DNA of 30,526 nt. Origin: Spirogloea muscicola (lineage: Eukaryota; Streptophyta; Zygnematophyceae; Spirogloeales; Spirogloeaceae). Every line of letters starts with the position of its first letter. Positions within the stretch are counted from its first letter, which is position 1. The stretch spans positions 29,632 through 60,157 of the forward strand of contig WELB01000124.1 in assembly GCA_009602725.1 (NCBI GenBank), given 5' to 3'. Made by a program: the position numbers and the translations under genes. The notes beneath the pieces were generated by a model. That model saw only the letters and a list, made by a program, of their open reading frames with translations, made no database searches and was not told where the DNA came from. Of the stretch, positions 10,072-21,587 are shown one piece after another.

Positions 10072-11784
10072 ATGAGATGCGGCGAGCCGGCGTTCGCCCC
10101 GGCGAGGAAGTGGAGGAGGCTGGATGAGCTCCTCCGCTCGACCAAGAAGATCACTGCGCCCCTGCACGTCACCTCGCACCAACAGGTGGTCAACCACCGA
10201 CCCGTCACTAGATATGGCGGCCTCTCAGCTACTGCGGCCGAAGTAGCCGACTCTGGCAGGCCGGGAAAGCCCTCATTGCAAGTATCAGCAGGCTCTGCTG
10301 GACAGGAAGTTGAGAGGCCAGCAGTCGAGCCGGGGGGTTTGGCATCCAATGTGCGAGCAGCTGCTGTGAAGGAGCTGCAGCTACTCTTCAATCACAAACC
10401 AACGGCGCAAGAGAACCACCAGCCTATCAACAGCAGGGGTGGAGGCCATGCAAATTCGCCAGATGCAGGTGGTTCTCCAATATCAAAACACCGTCGCGAC
10501 TTAGTCGCTCTGCAGACCTGCTCATGCTCAAGAAACCTGGAGATTGCTGGGCCGTGCAAAGTACCTCGTCAAGGCGATACTAAGATCCAGGGAAAGGCAT
10601 GTGAAGGTTCTGGAAGTGTGATTGAGCCTGACATAGTCCCATTGCTTTTCCTGAGGGGAGGAGGAGGTAAGCGCTGGACTGAGATTGTACTGTTCCTAAA
10701 GACATGAAGCATTCTTAGGGGTCCCTGAGCGTCGCAAGTTGCTTCACACAACAGGTCTGAAAATGCATCTCAGAAGTACGACGCGATCCTGCTAGTCACT
10801 AGCGCCCATCACTAAGTGAAAGAGCTCGGCAGCGTCTCACTTAGAAATCCTCCTGTATGTGCGGCCCGCATGTAGTCAAGGACAACCTGTGTTACTTACT
10901 CTTACAAGTGTCGATGCACATGCCTCGCAGTTGCATCGCCACGGCTGGTCTCTGGCTTGTGCTTGCTGGGGTCACCAGATGCTCGTCGAGACAACGATCA
11001 ACTTGACAACAGAGGCCCTCCGCAGGCCAATAATGCACACTGCTCCTGCAATGTGAGGTCGGCATCCAAGTGTTTGCAAACACAAAGCTGCCAAAGTGCC
11101 TCTATTGCGATCGTAAGATATCCATATCGCCAAGACAGACGCCCGTCCTCGGGGAGTCCGCCAGTTGCAAAGAAGACATTGAACAAGCTTGATTGCATTG
11201 ACTCCGCTGACATTGCGGCATTGCAATCTTCAAAATTCCAAATCAGGGAGGTCAAGGACTTCCTCTAACTTCTGTTGGTCACGTGTGGTTAACTGCAATT
11301 CACTGTTGCAAGCATCTTGGCAGTGGACATATCCTGACATGCATTGTGTTTGTGCTCATCGACTTGGCGGTGGCACAATCGTGGCACAGTCGCTGCACTT
11401 GATCTCGCTGAGGTACCAGACCCTTAAATATCCACTTTTGCAAGCTGCAAATATTTCCCACATTAGAAAGGGTGGCCAGACATAGCTTCGCCCTTTGTTG
11501 CTCGCCTGCAGGTGGCAGCGCGCCGGGCAGTCACGGACCAGATCGGAGCAGCAATGCCCGGCCCAAGGCAGCCAGTCCAAGCGACCGCCGGCCGCCATGG
11601 CGGCAGGCCTTTCGCCTCTCGTTCGCCATCCGCCTCACTCATCCTCCCCGCTGCTGCCGCCATCGCTGTGGGCGGGCTCAAGCGGCACGGCTGCAGGCCA
11701 GGGTTGGCCACCGGTGCGCTGCCCCGAGCCCACGGAAGAGGAAGCAGCTCTTACAAAGAGTCACTGCAGATGCTGAAAAATTGA
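10072..11784 (+). CDS. Putative three-exon gene, protein of unknown function
   Basis: A phase-consistent model: exons 10072-10666 (donor GTAAGC), 10931-11250 (donor GTCAAG), 11512-11784, total 1188 nt, 395 aa, stop TGA. Only the first donor is strong. The product is low in hydrophobic stretches, with Ser, Ala, Gly and basic residues, including RKWRRLDELLRSTKK near the N-terminus and KKTLNKLDCIDSADIAALQ in exon 2. No domain or family was recognised. The ATG overlaps the stop of another open frame (9821-10075, starting MSNRRRGRRGE) in the arrangement ATGA, so the true start could be further upstream through a missed intron or an indel. The last exon also has an alternative frame ending RKRKQLLQRVTADAEKLKER at 11798. 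Treat the locus as probably a gene and the exact model as tentative. Confidence 0.35.
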
Positions 11785-11798
11785 AAGAGCGGCTGTAA

Positions 11799-11974
11799 TA
11801 TCCAGCCAGCTGTATCCGAGAGAGAGATTAGGCTTGCGGTATGCATGTGGTGAAAGGGTGGCCAATACAAGCGAAAATATTGTTCAGGCAGAGAAGTAGT
11901 GCAAGAAATGGGGCTACATGAAACAGAGCCCTATGCTAAGATGGCTAAAGGGTAACAGTGTGACGTTAGTACAT
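11799..11974. other. Short intergenic stretch
   Basis: AT-richer DNA between the putative gene and the family B repeat. No feature recognised; it may contain the 3' UTR of the preceding gene. Confidence 0.4.
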
Positions 11975-12478
11975 AAGTACCCATGGGTGACCACGTCCAA
12001 ATCCGACAAACTAAGTTGGGGAGCTGAGCGCCGCCATCCGAAGGAATGGAGTTGGTATTAAGAGATGGAGGGCCTGTGTGGCCAAGTACTAAGGCAAGCA
12101 CGTTGACGAATGTGCGTCACCTGCTGCTAAGCTGACCCGCTCAGTAGCCACGAGTCAGCACATAGAGGTTGCTAACTGATGCCCGAATATCGGACGGCAA
12201 TCGACAAGCTCTTGAGTTACCAGCTGAGGCTCGACCAGCTTTCTGATGCAACGCATGAGCCTGAGCTCGCAGCAGACAAGCTGACACACGACGTCGCAAG
12301 AATGACAAGTAGGCTGCCGGCATGCCCATCTGAGCTGGAAGCATATCCTCACGTCGAGCATACCCCAAACTTGTCAATATTCCCCAGTAGGGTATGGAAG
12401 CGAGGACCCATGCAGCCGGAAGTGCCAATCAATTGCCGCCGGTAGGAGGTGATCGCTGCGAGGGCGGTCAGAGTAGGG
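11975..12478 (-). repeat. Inverted duplicate of 7631-8075 plus family B segment
   Basis: From about 12023 to 12478 this is the second copy of the long repeat. The part 11975-12105 is also related to 9385-9545 and, by its core, to 7286-7350. The order here (B segment, short reading frame, then hairpin A at 12476) is the most complete arrangement of these elements in the window. Confidence 0.7.
12179..12445 (+). pseudogene. Duplicated short reading frame, copy 2
   Basis: Starts MPEYRTAIDKLLSYQ like copy 1 at 7919-7680 and keeps that peptide for about 62 codons with one amino-acid change. It then shifts frame relative to copy 1 through a one-base indel and ends in an unrelated tail. Marked as pseudogene because it is a partial copy embedded in a repeat. 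If copy 1 is the broken one, this could be the better preserved version. No function can be assigned. Confidence 0.35.
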
Positions 12479-12520
12479 GGCGAGGGCTGCGAAAAGCCAG
12501 CCCACAAAGGAATGAGACGG
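12476..12520 (+). repeat. Dispersed hairpin repeat, family A copy
   Basis: The core GGGCTGCGAAAAGCCAGCCC can fold on itself (GGCTG against CAGCC), followed by ACAAAGGAATGA. It sits exactly where similarity between the two long repeat copies stops. Confidence 0.6.
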
Positions 12521-12718
12521 TCAGAAGGAGCCGGAAAGCGCAGAAATGCACCGAGGGTGCCTGCCAGAGGGGGAGATGCCGTCTTTGGAAACGTGGAGAA
12601 GGCCAGCACGGCCACGCTCGGAGGTGCACATGCAATCCGGTGAAGTGGGCGCTTACCGTCGACGTGGGTAGCACAGCCATATTCTAGGGCGCGCAGGTGC
12701 CGCCGCCATCCCCGCCGC

Positions 12719-12753
<35 letters not shown>

Positions 12754-13084
12754 TTACCGGCCAGCGAGCGCCGCCGGGCGATAGGAGGGCCTCGGAGACA
12801 CTCGGCGTGCGGCCGGAAGGCTCAGAGGCGGCAGTCTCGCAGCGGGCTGGGCGGCGGCCACAGGGCTCTCCGGCTGTACCAGGAGGCGCCGTGGGGGCGC
12901 GCCACCGCCGGCCTGGCGCTGGCGGCTGCTGTGGCCTCGTCGCTGCTGTGACCTCCGGCTTTGCGACGGCGCGTCGAGGCGGCATGCGCTCGACCAGTTG
13001 GCGGAACAGGTCATGGCGGTGTCTCGCTTGAGGATCCTGGAAGGAGGCGACAGCGACGGGCGCGTGGTGCTCTGATTGGCCGCC
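12521..13084. promoter_or_regulatory. Upstream region and probable leader of the exoribonuclease
   Basis: GC-rich DNA directly upstream of the XRN start with a CCG tract at about 12697-12753. Long open frames on both strands here are low-complexity Pro, Arg and Ala sequences produced by the base composition. Assignment as promoter/leader rests on position only; no specific element was recognised. Confidence 0.4.
12697..12753. repeat. CCG-rich tract
   Basis: Interrupted then pure CCG repeat, about 330 bases before the exoribonuclease ATG. Confidence 0.8.
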
Positions 13085-16000
13085 ATGGGAGTCCCAGCGT
13101 TCTACCGATGGCTCGCCGACCGCTACCCCCTCACAGTCGTCGACGTCATCGAGGAGGACGCCCAGGAAGTCGCTGGAACCACAGTGCCGGTCGACACGAG
13201 CCGCGTAAACCCCAACGGCATGGAGTTCGACAACCTCTATCTGGACATGAACGGCATCATCCATCCTTGCTTCCACCCCGAGGACAGGGTACGGCGATCA
13301 AACAGAGGCTTGATGGCTCTGCACCTGCTGCTTGGAGGCCCGAATCGTCGCCACCCCCTTCTGAGACTATCCAAGTCAACTGCGGGGCGGGAAGCATCCT
13401 TGTTATGTATCAATGTAGGCGTTATAATCTACACAGTGTATTAGTGTCCTTTCTTCTGTCTCTAGAGACGCGTCCCAGCCCGTACTGTGCACACAACCGG
13501 CTAAGACTTCTCCACTGCTGACACTGAGCAGGCAGCTCCGACAACCTTGGACGAGATCTTCCAGGCAATATTCGCTTACATTGACCGCATCTTTGCGATG
13601 GTGCGGCCACGGAAGCTTCTCTACATGGCAATAGGTGAGTCATTAACAGTGATATGGTTTTTGCCTAGTCTTCTGTCACCACAGGTGCAGGCAAGCATTA
13701 AGATATGGGTGCCTGGTCAAGCACAAATTATCTACCTTGAGCATCTCCTTCACCGGGCCTTCTGCATGCACACGCTGCTGTAGTTGGCAACATCAGGAAT
13801 GGGAAGTCCGGCTACTTGTGTCTCGTCTAGGTTGCTCATATTTGGCCAACTGAGGATATGTTCAGATGGTGTTGCTCCTCGAGCGAAGATGAATCAGCAG
13901 AGGTCTCGGAGATTCCGAGCTTCCAAAGACGCTGCTGATGCGGTAAGCAGCATTTATTAGGATCTGCAAGCAAGCAACGTCGCAGCCTAAGCCTATCATC
14001 TGCTTTTTTGAGTTAGTTGTTGTGAGGCCTAACTTGGAGGTCACTGTATTGGACTTGGTATGCACGGTGACTGATTATGGAATGCACCAACGTCAACACC
14101 AAAATGCGTTGTGATGGAGTAGGCTGCAGAGGAGGAAAAGCTGCGCAGGGACTTTGAGGCTGAGGGCCGAATTATTCCGCCCAAGGTCAAAGCGGAGGTG
14201 GTGGATTCGAATATCATCACACCAGGGACCCCCTTCATGGCGCAGCTATCACATGCACTGCAGTATTACGTACATCTAAGAATAAACGAAGATCCAGGGT
14301 GGCGGAATATCAAGGTACTATGGTTTCACATGACATTCTCGCTTTAGGCTTGTCATGCAGCCGGCAAGATTTTTTGGGCTTGAGACATGCAGGTTTCCTT
14401 TGGTTGCACAGGTCATCCTTTCAGACGCAAATGTGCCTGGTGAGGGGGAGCACAAAGTCATGTCCTTCATTCGATTACAACGTAATGTGCCTGGTTACAA
14501 TCCCAACACAAGGCACTGCTTATATGGCCTGGTAAGTGTTATTTATTAATAAGGTCTTTCATGCACCAGCATGCTCACGACACCTCATACATGACCTTTG
14601 TTATAAAATAACACCATAAGGAGGAAACAGACTGCTCACACCAAGGTCAGATCATTGTAGAAAACATCTCACAGTTATTTCTTGGTGTTGTGCCCAGGAT
14701 GCTGATCTTATCATGCTTGCGCTTGCGACCCACGAGATTCATTTTTCTATCTTACGTGAGGTATGAACTCAATCTATGGTTTATAGGAATTGTGTTAGTG
14801 ATCAGCAATGGATGTGTGCATGTGTACATACATGCATACTGAAATGACTCTTGCATATTAGGTGGTATTTCTTCCCGGCCAAGTAGACAAGTGCTTTCTT
14901 TGTGGGCAAGAAGGACACCTGGCAGCCGAGTGCGAAGGTAAGCCCAAGAGGAAACGAGGAGAGCACGATGAGAAAGAACTGGAGTTGCCAAAGAAGCCTT
15001 ATCAGGTGTGCTTGTAGGCAAGACTTGGTTCCCTTGACTATGCAGGAATGATTCCAGTGAGTCTCAAATCTTGATTGTTAGGTCTTTATCTGAGGGCAGT
15101 ATGCAAGCGTACCAGAGATGGCGAGGTTTTGAGAAAATTGCACGTACAGTCCAAGCATAGACTGAAGTCTCAACTGCAAGTGGCAAGGTGACCTGTCTTT
15201 ACTTAGTCACCTGCACTCAAGATCAGTAAAGTGGTTGCTTTTGGTCTTAGTCCAATATTAGCAAGCCCTGGTAGACGTAGTTGGGAGATGCTGCCAGCAG
15301 GTTATAGGTTGTCTGATACAGTATCTGCTTTTCCTGTTTTCAACAGTTTTTGCAAGTCTGGTTGCTGAGAGAGTACCTGGAGATTGACTTGCGCATACCA
15401 AATTGCCAGTTCGAACTTGACTTTGAAAGAATAGTGGATGATTGGGTCTTCATGTGTTTCTTTGTCGGCAACGACTTCCTCCCTCACATGCCAACTCTTG
15501 AAATTCGAGAGGTCAGCCATTCTTCTTATGCCGCTTTTGCAGTGGATAAGCTGTTAGTAAATTGTCAACTCACATTAGGACATCTAGATGTTTCATCAGT
15601 AGAGGCGTAGTAGTGCTAGTGCGTGCACGCAATATTTAATCTTTATCCAAAACATGCACAGCGGAGGATTACTGAAACAATACGAGGCTCTGTTATGTCA
15701 AGCTTCCATCAAGTGTAAATGTGAATCATCAGTCTCAGTATTTGTTTGGAATTGACTATTCTTTGATCTTACAATGGACGTTGTTCTTGTGTCATGTGCG
15801 AGTCTGTTGCAGGGGGCAATTCCGCTTCTTATGTCTTTGTACAAGCAGGAGTTCAACAAGATGGGAGGGTATTTGACAAAAGATGGAGAGGTATGGATTC
15901 CGTGAAGTGACAACTAGTGCATGCTGCATGCACAATAGTACCATTTAGGCTCAATGTGCTCACTATTCTCTAAATCCAGGTGTTAATCGTTCCTCTCTCA

Positions 16001-19000
16001 ATAGGTCAATCTCTCCACTGTTGAGCACTTCATTCAAGCCGTAGGAGCTTATGAGGATACCATCTTCCAGAAAAGAGCCAGGATACAACAGGTAACCCAT
16101 CCTCTCCTACTTATAGTTTGTCCGCTGTATTCTTCTTTCACTCCCCCGCCCTTCCCTCCCCTTCCTCTCTGTGTCTGTGATTGGTTTTGATGCAGGTTAA
16201 TACCTGCTGTCTGTGGGAGAACACAGCAATAAGGGAGCCAGTGCTGTTATTCTTGTTTTCTGCAGAGGCAGAATGAGAGACGGCTCCGTGAGAAAGGGCG
16301 ACTAAGAAGGGGCGACGATGCTGCCCCTACTGTGTCGCCGGACATGCTTGGCATGGTAAAGCTCCAGAGTGGGGGTCATATCTCTACTTTCACCCCTCCT
16401 TTGTCATCACCTTCCACAACCGGCCCAGGGAATCAGAGTGCAGCACAAATGCTGCGTGCATCGCTGAAGAGTAATGCAGCAGCCAACGGCTTGCCTCATC
16501 ATGGGCACTCGCCAAAAGCCCCGCGGCTAGCAAGGGCGGGGGGGGGGGAGGCCGAGGCCACAGCCGATGGCAGTGCATCAGATATGGCTCTGGATGCTGC
16601 CCCTCCTCCTCCTCCACAGGTGAGCTTGTTCTGCATGTTGTCGCACCTCATTGCAATGTTTTCAGTCCTTGAACACTTTCTTTCAATCCCCGTTGCTCAA
16701 GGGGGATCTTTGGGAGGACCTATTAGGGACAGATTTCTAGACTGTTGTTGTAGTTCTTGATTTTAGCAAGCATGGCAAAGAACTGGGTGGCAGCTTTTCC
16801 CCGGAAACCCACAAGATGCATCTTTCCTGCTCGGCTGTTGACTTACGAAGTTTGCCACTAGAGTATCTGTAGCACAACGGGGGGCCCATACACCATGCCT
16901 TGCTGGGATTCATGCTATGTCTCCCATTTGTTTTGGATGCAATTTGTTGTAAACGTTGAGGCACCTATGTAATAGTGCCTGCCATCGTCATCAGCTCAGT
17001 GGCCCCTGTCACCTCTGCATCGAAGGAATGACTATAATAGCTCATATATATGGAGCTTAGGCAAATTGCCACACAAAAGATCACACAACCTTGAAACGAG
17101 CTGTTCTGCTTCGTGCTTGCCTTAATGTGCAAGGATGACGTGTGCAGGACGATGGAGAGACTATGGAGGAGTTAAAGTTCAAGCTGAAGAATGTATTGCG
17201 CGAGAAACAGGACCTTAGTGGTTCTGAGGAAGATTCTGTATGTCTTACTTCTGTGCACTTTTGTACAGCCGATGCTCAGACTTGCTTATTCGCATGTTGA
17301 TGCTTGACTTAGAACAAGCAGGCAGTGCTTGCACTTGACGTTCTGTCAGATTCTATAGATCAGAATATGTGATATGGTCCTGATTCTCTTCTGTATTACT
17401 GATCTAATACTCTCACGTGTAAGTAGGTTCGACTAGGTGAACAGGGATGGAAAGAGCGGTACTACAACCAGAAGTTCAAGGTGACCACCCATGAAGAGAT
17501 GGAGAAGTTGAGAAGAGATGTGGTACGTATTGCGGCGTTGCTACTCCTAATGTTGCCAAGATGTTGCTGACTATATGAAAACATTGGATTTGGTATGAGG
17601 AGTTGTGCTGAATGGGGGTGCACTGACTGCATATAGTTCCTGAGTGAGCTGCAGTGCAATTCAGGCATCATAAATTAGTGTTCAGTCAGTGAGCACATGC
17701 GACAATCACGATCCACAAGCGCACGCATTGTGTTGCTTATGATTGTTGACCCTGATTTGCATGAGCAGGTGCTGGCTTATGTTGAAGGTCTCTGCTGGGT
17801 GATGCGTTACTATTATCAAGGAGTTTGCTCATGGACATGGTTAGTGCAAGCTGCAATTTCTAGACCTGGCGATGCCTTGTACAAAGCACAAAGAAGTCAC
17901 TGAGTACAATAGAAGCGTTCACTACGTCCTAGCTACGTTGAGCATGTTATCTTTAGGCAATGAATAGGGGTATTGTAGAGGATGCAGAGGATACTTTTGG
18001 TTCGCTAAGCAGGTGACTGGCAGCTGGAAGCTTGATAAGTATCAGAATGTTATATTCTCCCCTACACATGCTCAATCAGAGGCTTCTTGTTGTGCTTACG
18101 GCTGCTACAGGTACTACCCTTTTCATTATGCACCATTTGCCTCCGACCTTAAACAGCTGAATGAGCTTGAGATCTACTTCTTCCTCGGGAAGCCTTTCAA
18201 ACCCTTTGATCAGCTCATGGGCGTCCTTCCTGCAGCAAGGTGCTCTCTCTGGCCTTCGTCGCTCTCTGAGCACATGACTGTCTCAAACTCCAGTTTTAAC
18301 AGGTCGTATATGTGATGATGGATGTTGTCATACCCTTAATGAAGGTTGCAGTGGACCTGTCCTTTCTGTGAGTCTGTTGACAGTATTTTCTGACCTTGAC
18401 AGTGCACTGGCTCTGCCCAAGGAGTACCAACCACTGATGAGCCACCCAACCTCCCCAATATTAGATTTCTACCCAAAAGGTATCCTTCAGTTGTCAGCTC
18501 AATGGCTGCAAGGCTAGACAAATTGGCAAGATGAATTGCAGATACTGATAATGTTGGTAGAACAAGAACGACACAAGTAGACCTACTCATTCAGTTGTCA
18601 GTCCTTATCTGCACTAGCTAATTTATCATGGTTATCTCTGTCTGTTACTTGCTGCCCCAGATTTTGCCATAGATATGAACGGCAAGCGCTTTGCCTGGCA
18701 GGTGAAGTCACTAAGGCATCAAACATTGCCATAGGCACTAGTAGCTTGTCCTGACGTGAAGTTGCATTGTGTTTGTAACGTCTCTGGCTGCTCTTGGAAT
18801 TATGCTCGCTGCTTCTTATGCAAGTCATTATTGAGCCTCCACATGTGAAGGGCTCTTATTGCCACTTGGCACAATTTGCAGTCCTTTTCTTGACAAGTAC
18901 TGAGGTCCCGCATGTTCTTGTACGTTCATTCCTGCGACTTCCCAGCGCACGTGTTTCTTCATTGATTTGTTGCCTCATACTTCACCTTTCTGCAGGGAGT

Positions 19001-21587
19001 TGCACTCCTTCCGTTTATTGAGGAGGACCGGCTCCTCTCAGCTATCAAAGTAGTAGAGCCCACTTTGACGGTATGTGTGCCACTCCTGGTAGTAAGCTTC
19101 ACCCGTACTGGCTGCTCTGCAATTCGTTGAGAATATCTAGGCGTGCCAGGAAAAGCTCTTTTCTGAACATCGCAGTATCTGAAGGGCTATTTGGACCTCT
19201 TGGATATACGTGTCCATATTGCTCCCAGCTTCTTGCAAGCAGAAAGCTTGTGAAAGCTGCACTTGAAGACTTCATTGCTAAATTGTCCGGCTTTGCAAGA
19301 CAGTGAACGCGTCGATTTTAGCAAGGCTGTGCAGGATAGACTCAGATTAAACAAATCATCACTCACTTGGTCGCACATTTATGATGCTGATGTCCTTCAT
19401 AATTGTTGGTCAATCTCAGGAGGAGGAACAAATTAGGAATAGCATTCTTGCAGACCTTTTGTGTTTTTCATGCTCCCACCCCCTCGCCGCTTTCGCATTC
19501 TCCATGTTGGACCGTCATGGAGACCTGGAGCCAGCTAAGCGGACATTGGTTCAGGAGGTCTTGGAACCCTCTGCCAGGTTAGCTTCTCTTGCAGAAGGCA
19601 TTTTGTGGGTGTTAAACGGATAGGTTAAGTGGTTGTGAAACAGATAGGTCAAGTGGTTGTCAAGAAGTGGTAGATTAAGAGCCTTACATGTCAGGACTTA
19701 AGTGGCTGCAGGCTAGGGACATCCTCTACTTAAAACGATCTCAACTCATCTAACCTGGAAAGCGAAATAGAAGGGGAGAGATGCAAGAGATTATATGCAC
19801 ATGTCTGTCACTTGTGCATAGCTTGTATTGTGCAATGGTGACATAGGATCTCTGACAGGTAGAGTGCTTGCAAGTGAGGGATCTGCAAGCATGGCAACCT
19901 GCTTCGTACATTGTCAACGGTGAAGGCAGCTGAATCTCTGCTGCTGGCCTATGTTGCAGCGGTGGGATGAATGGCTACATGGTCCTTCCGAACGGGGACC
20001 CATGTCCGCCAGTCCTTCGGTCGCCATTGAAGTCTATGAGCAACATCAACTCTAACAACGTCATGTGAGAGCATTGCCACGCCAATGCTGGTCTTCTTAC
20101 AGAGGTGCCCTTTGGTCTGTGATAAGCTGCGTGTATATCTTTTCAACTTGTGCATTTACGATTGGGCACATTACACTGCAGATGTGTCATCTATAGGACG
20201 CCGGCTGCACATAAGCACATCTGTCAGCTACTTGAAGGTGCTGTGCTGCCCCCGCGGGTGAGTGCTTTCGTGAGGTTTGGATGTAGACCTGTCAGTCATA
20301 CTGTTACTTTTCTGTCTCTTGGTGTTTCATGAGTAGGATATAGAAATGTATACAGGGGACTTCTCTGTTACATCAATGCTTGTGTATACTTGGAGGCTAT
20401 TTGTACATCATGCTACGGACAAGCTCTAGCAGATTTCCTATGCTTGACCATGCTGTCCTTCTTGATCTAGAGACCCGCAATGATATGCCACAAAAGCGAC
20501 TGGTGCCTGCCCAGCATAAGTGCATGGCTAAGGCTCGTCTTCTTAATGTGAATCAGACTGTGGGTGAGGAGGATGTCAAAAGCAAGCCCTTGTGGCATGA
20601 GGACAATGGCCGTGGTCACAGGCCCAATGTTGCGGAGAGGTGACCTCTTCATAGCTCTTTGCATGGTCATCGTGCCTGTCGGTCTTGATGAGGTGCTTAT
20701 CAAGTTGCAGCCCGTTGTTAGGCCGCCCTTGTTTCATATAGTTGTAGGCAGCTACTTACTCTTCTCCACTTGATGACAATAGATCCATATACTTACGCCT
20801 CATCTTGGTCGGCTCTGATGGCAGAGAACCAGTAGCCAATGCCCTCCACGGAGCACACCTTGGTGCAGCAGCGCACCGGCTGCTCCTCAACTCGCTGCAA
20901 GGGCGGTCGAACAGCACAGGCGCGGCATTTGTGATGGCTCAGCAGTTTCAACAGCAGAGAATTGTGCAAGTCCAGCAGCACAACCAGATGTACACCCTGC
21001 CCATGCACGTCCCCATGCCAGGTTCTGTTCCCGGCCCGCATCCAGGGCCGTCGTTTCTGGTGAGAGGACAATCTGGCGGCGGCATCTTGTCGGTACCTTC
21101 GCCATACCAGCAGCGGCCAGCAGCTCAGCCGCCGAGCTTCCACGAGGCGGCGCCTGTCTTTGGGCGAGGAAGTCCAGCAGGCCCCCCCCCAAGGGCAGGC
21201 CCGCCGCCACGAGGAGGACCAGGGCCAGGACTTGGACTGCACGCGCAGCCAAGAGGGCCGCCTCCGCCGCCGCAGAACTCGATCTACAGCGCTCCTGTCA
21301 ATGGCTTCTATACAGCGCCAAAGTCGAGGCCGCCTTCATATTACCAGCCTGGCCCTCCTGGCCCCCACCCGGCCCAGGCAGCTTGGGGACGAGGTAGGGG
21401 AGGCAGCAGCCCGGGAGACCCTCGATTGCAGCCAACTCCGGGGGGTCTGCCGATGCGGCCTGCGAGCCCTATGGGTCATGACAGCCTTCCGCTAGTCAAC
21501 AACAGTTTCAAGCTGCTCCAGAGGCCCTCGCAGGCGTCGCCAGGCCGGGGGAGGATGGGCAGGGCCCCTCCTGGAACATACCATTGA
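13085..21587 (+). CDS. XRN2: Nuclear 5'-3' exoribonuclease, XRN2/XRN3 type
   Basis: Processive 5'-3' RNase for 5'-monophosphate RNA, acting in transcription termination, rRNA processing and RNA surveillance. 23 exons: 13085-13288, 13532-13634, 13866-13942, 14123-14314, 14412-14531, 14698-14760, 14862-15005, 15347-15511, 15813-15890, 16005-16091, 16266-16619, 17148-17237, 17427-17522, 17769-17839, 18111-18239, 18403-18479, 18661-18701, 18996-19070, 19420-19577, 19960-20064, 20182-20257, 20473-20639, 20825-21587; 3435 nt, 1144 aa, phases fit throughout. N-terminus [16 protein letters not shown]. Catalytic acids Asp54, Asp103, Glu203, Glu205, Asp233, Asp235 and Asp344 (GNDFLPHMP) are all present, as is the basic [14 protein letters not shown] patch (107-120). 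A CCHC zinc knuckle (Cys264, Cys267, His272, Cys277) is followed by KPKRKR (280-285), a likely nuclear signal. Residues about 430-529 are a low-complexity insert; the last 200 are Gln-, then Pro/Gly-rich. Exon 22's acceptor is the weakest call. Confidence 0.95.
16538..16548 (+). repeat. G11 homopolymer inside an XRN exon
   Basis: Eleven G in a row inside the low-complexity insert of the exoribonuclease. The frame is intact as given (reads Ala-Gly-Gly-Gly-Glu). Such runs are error-prone and slippage-prone. Confidence 0.9.

Noticed and set aside
12653-13276. 207-codon minus-strand open frame opposite the XRN start
   Set aside because: It is antisense to the conserved first XRN exon and consists of Arg/Ala/Pro/Val-rich low-complexity sequence caused by GC content.
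14862-14937. Splice donor GTAAGC at 14938 inside XRN exon 7
   Set aside because: Reading through gives the expected XRN linker with a basic signal and joins in phase to the next exon, so the donor-like site is probably not used.
18310-18400. Possible C/D box snoRNA in an XRN intron (GTGATGA, then CTGA about 70 bases later)
   Set aside because: No terminal stem pairs the ends, and the D-like box is only a few bases from the 3' splice site, too close for normal intronic snoRNA processing.
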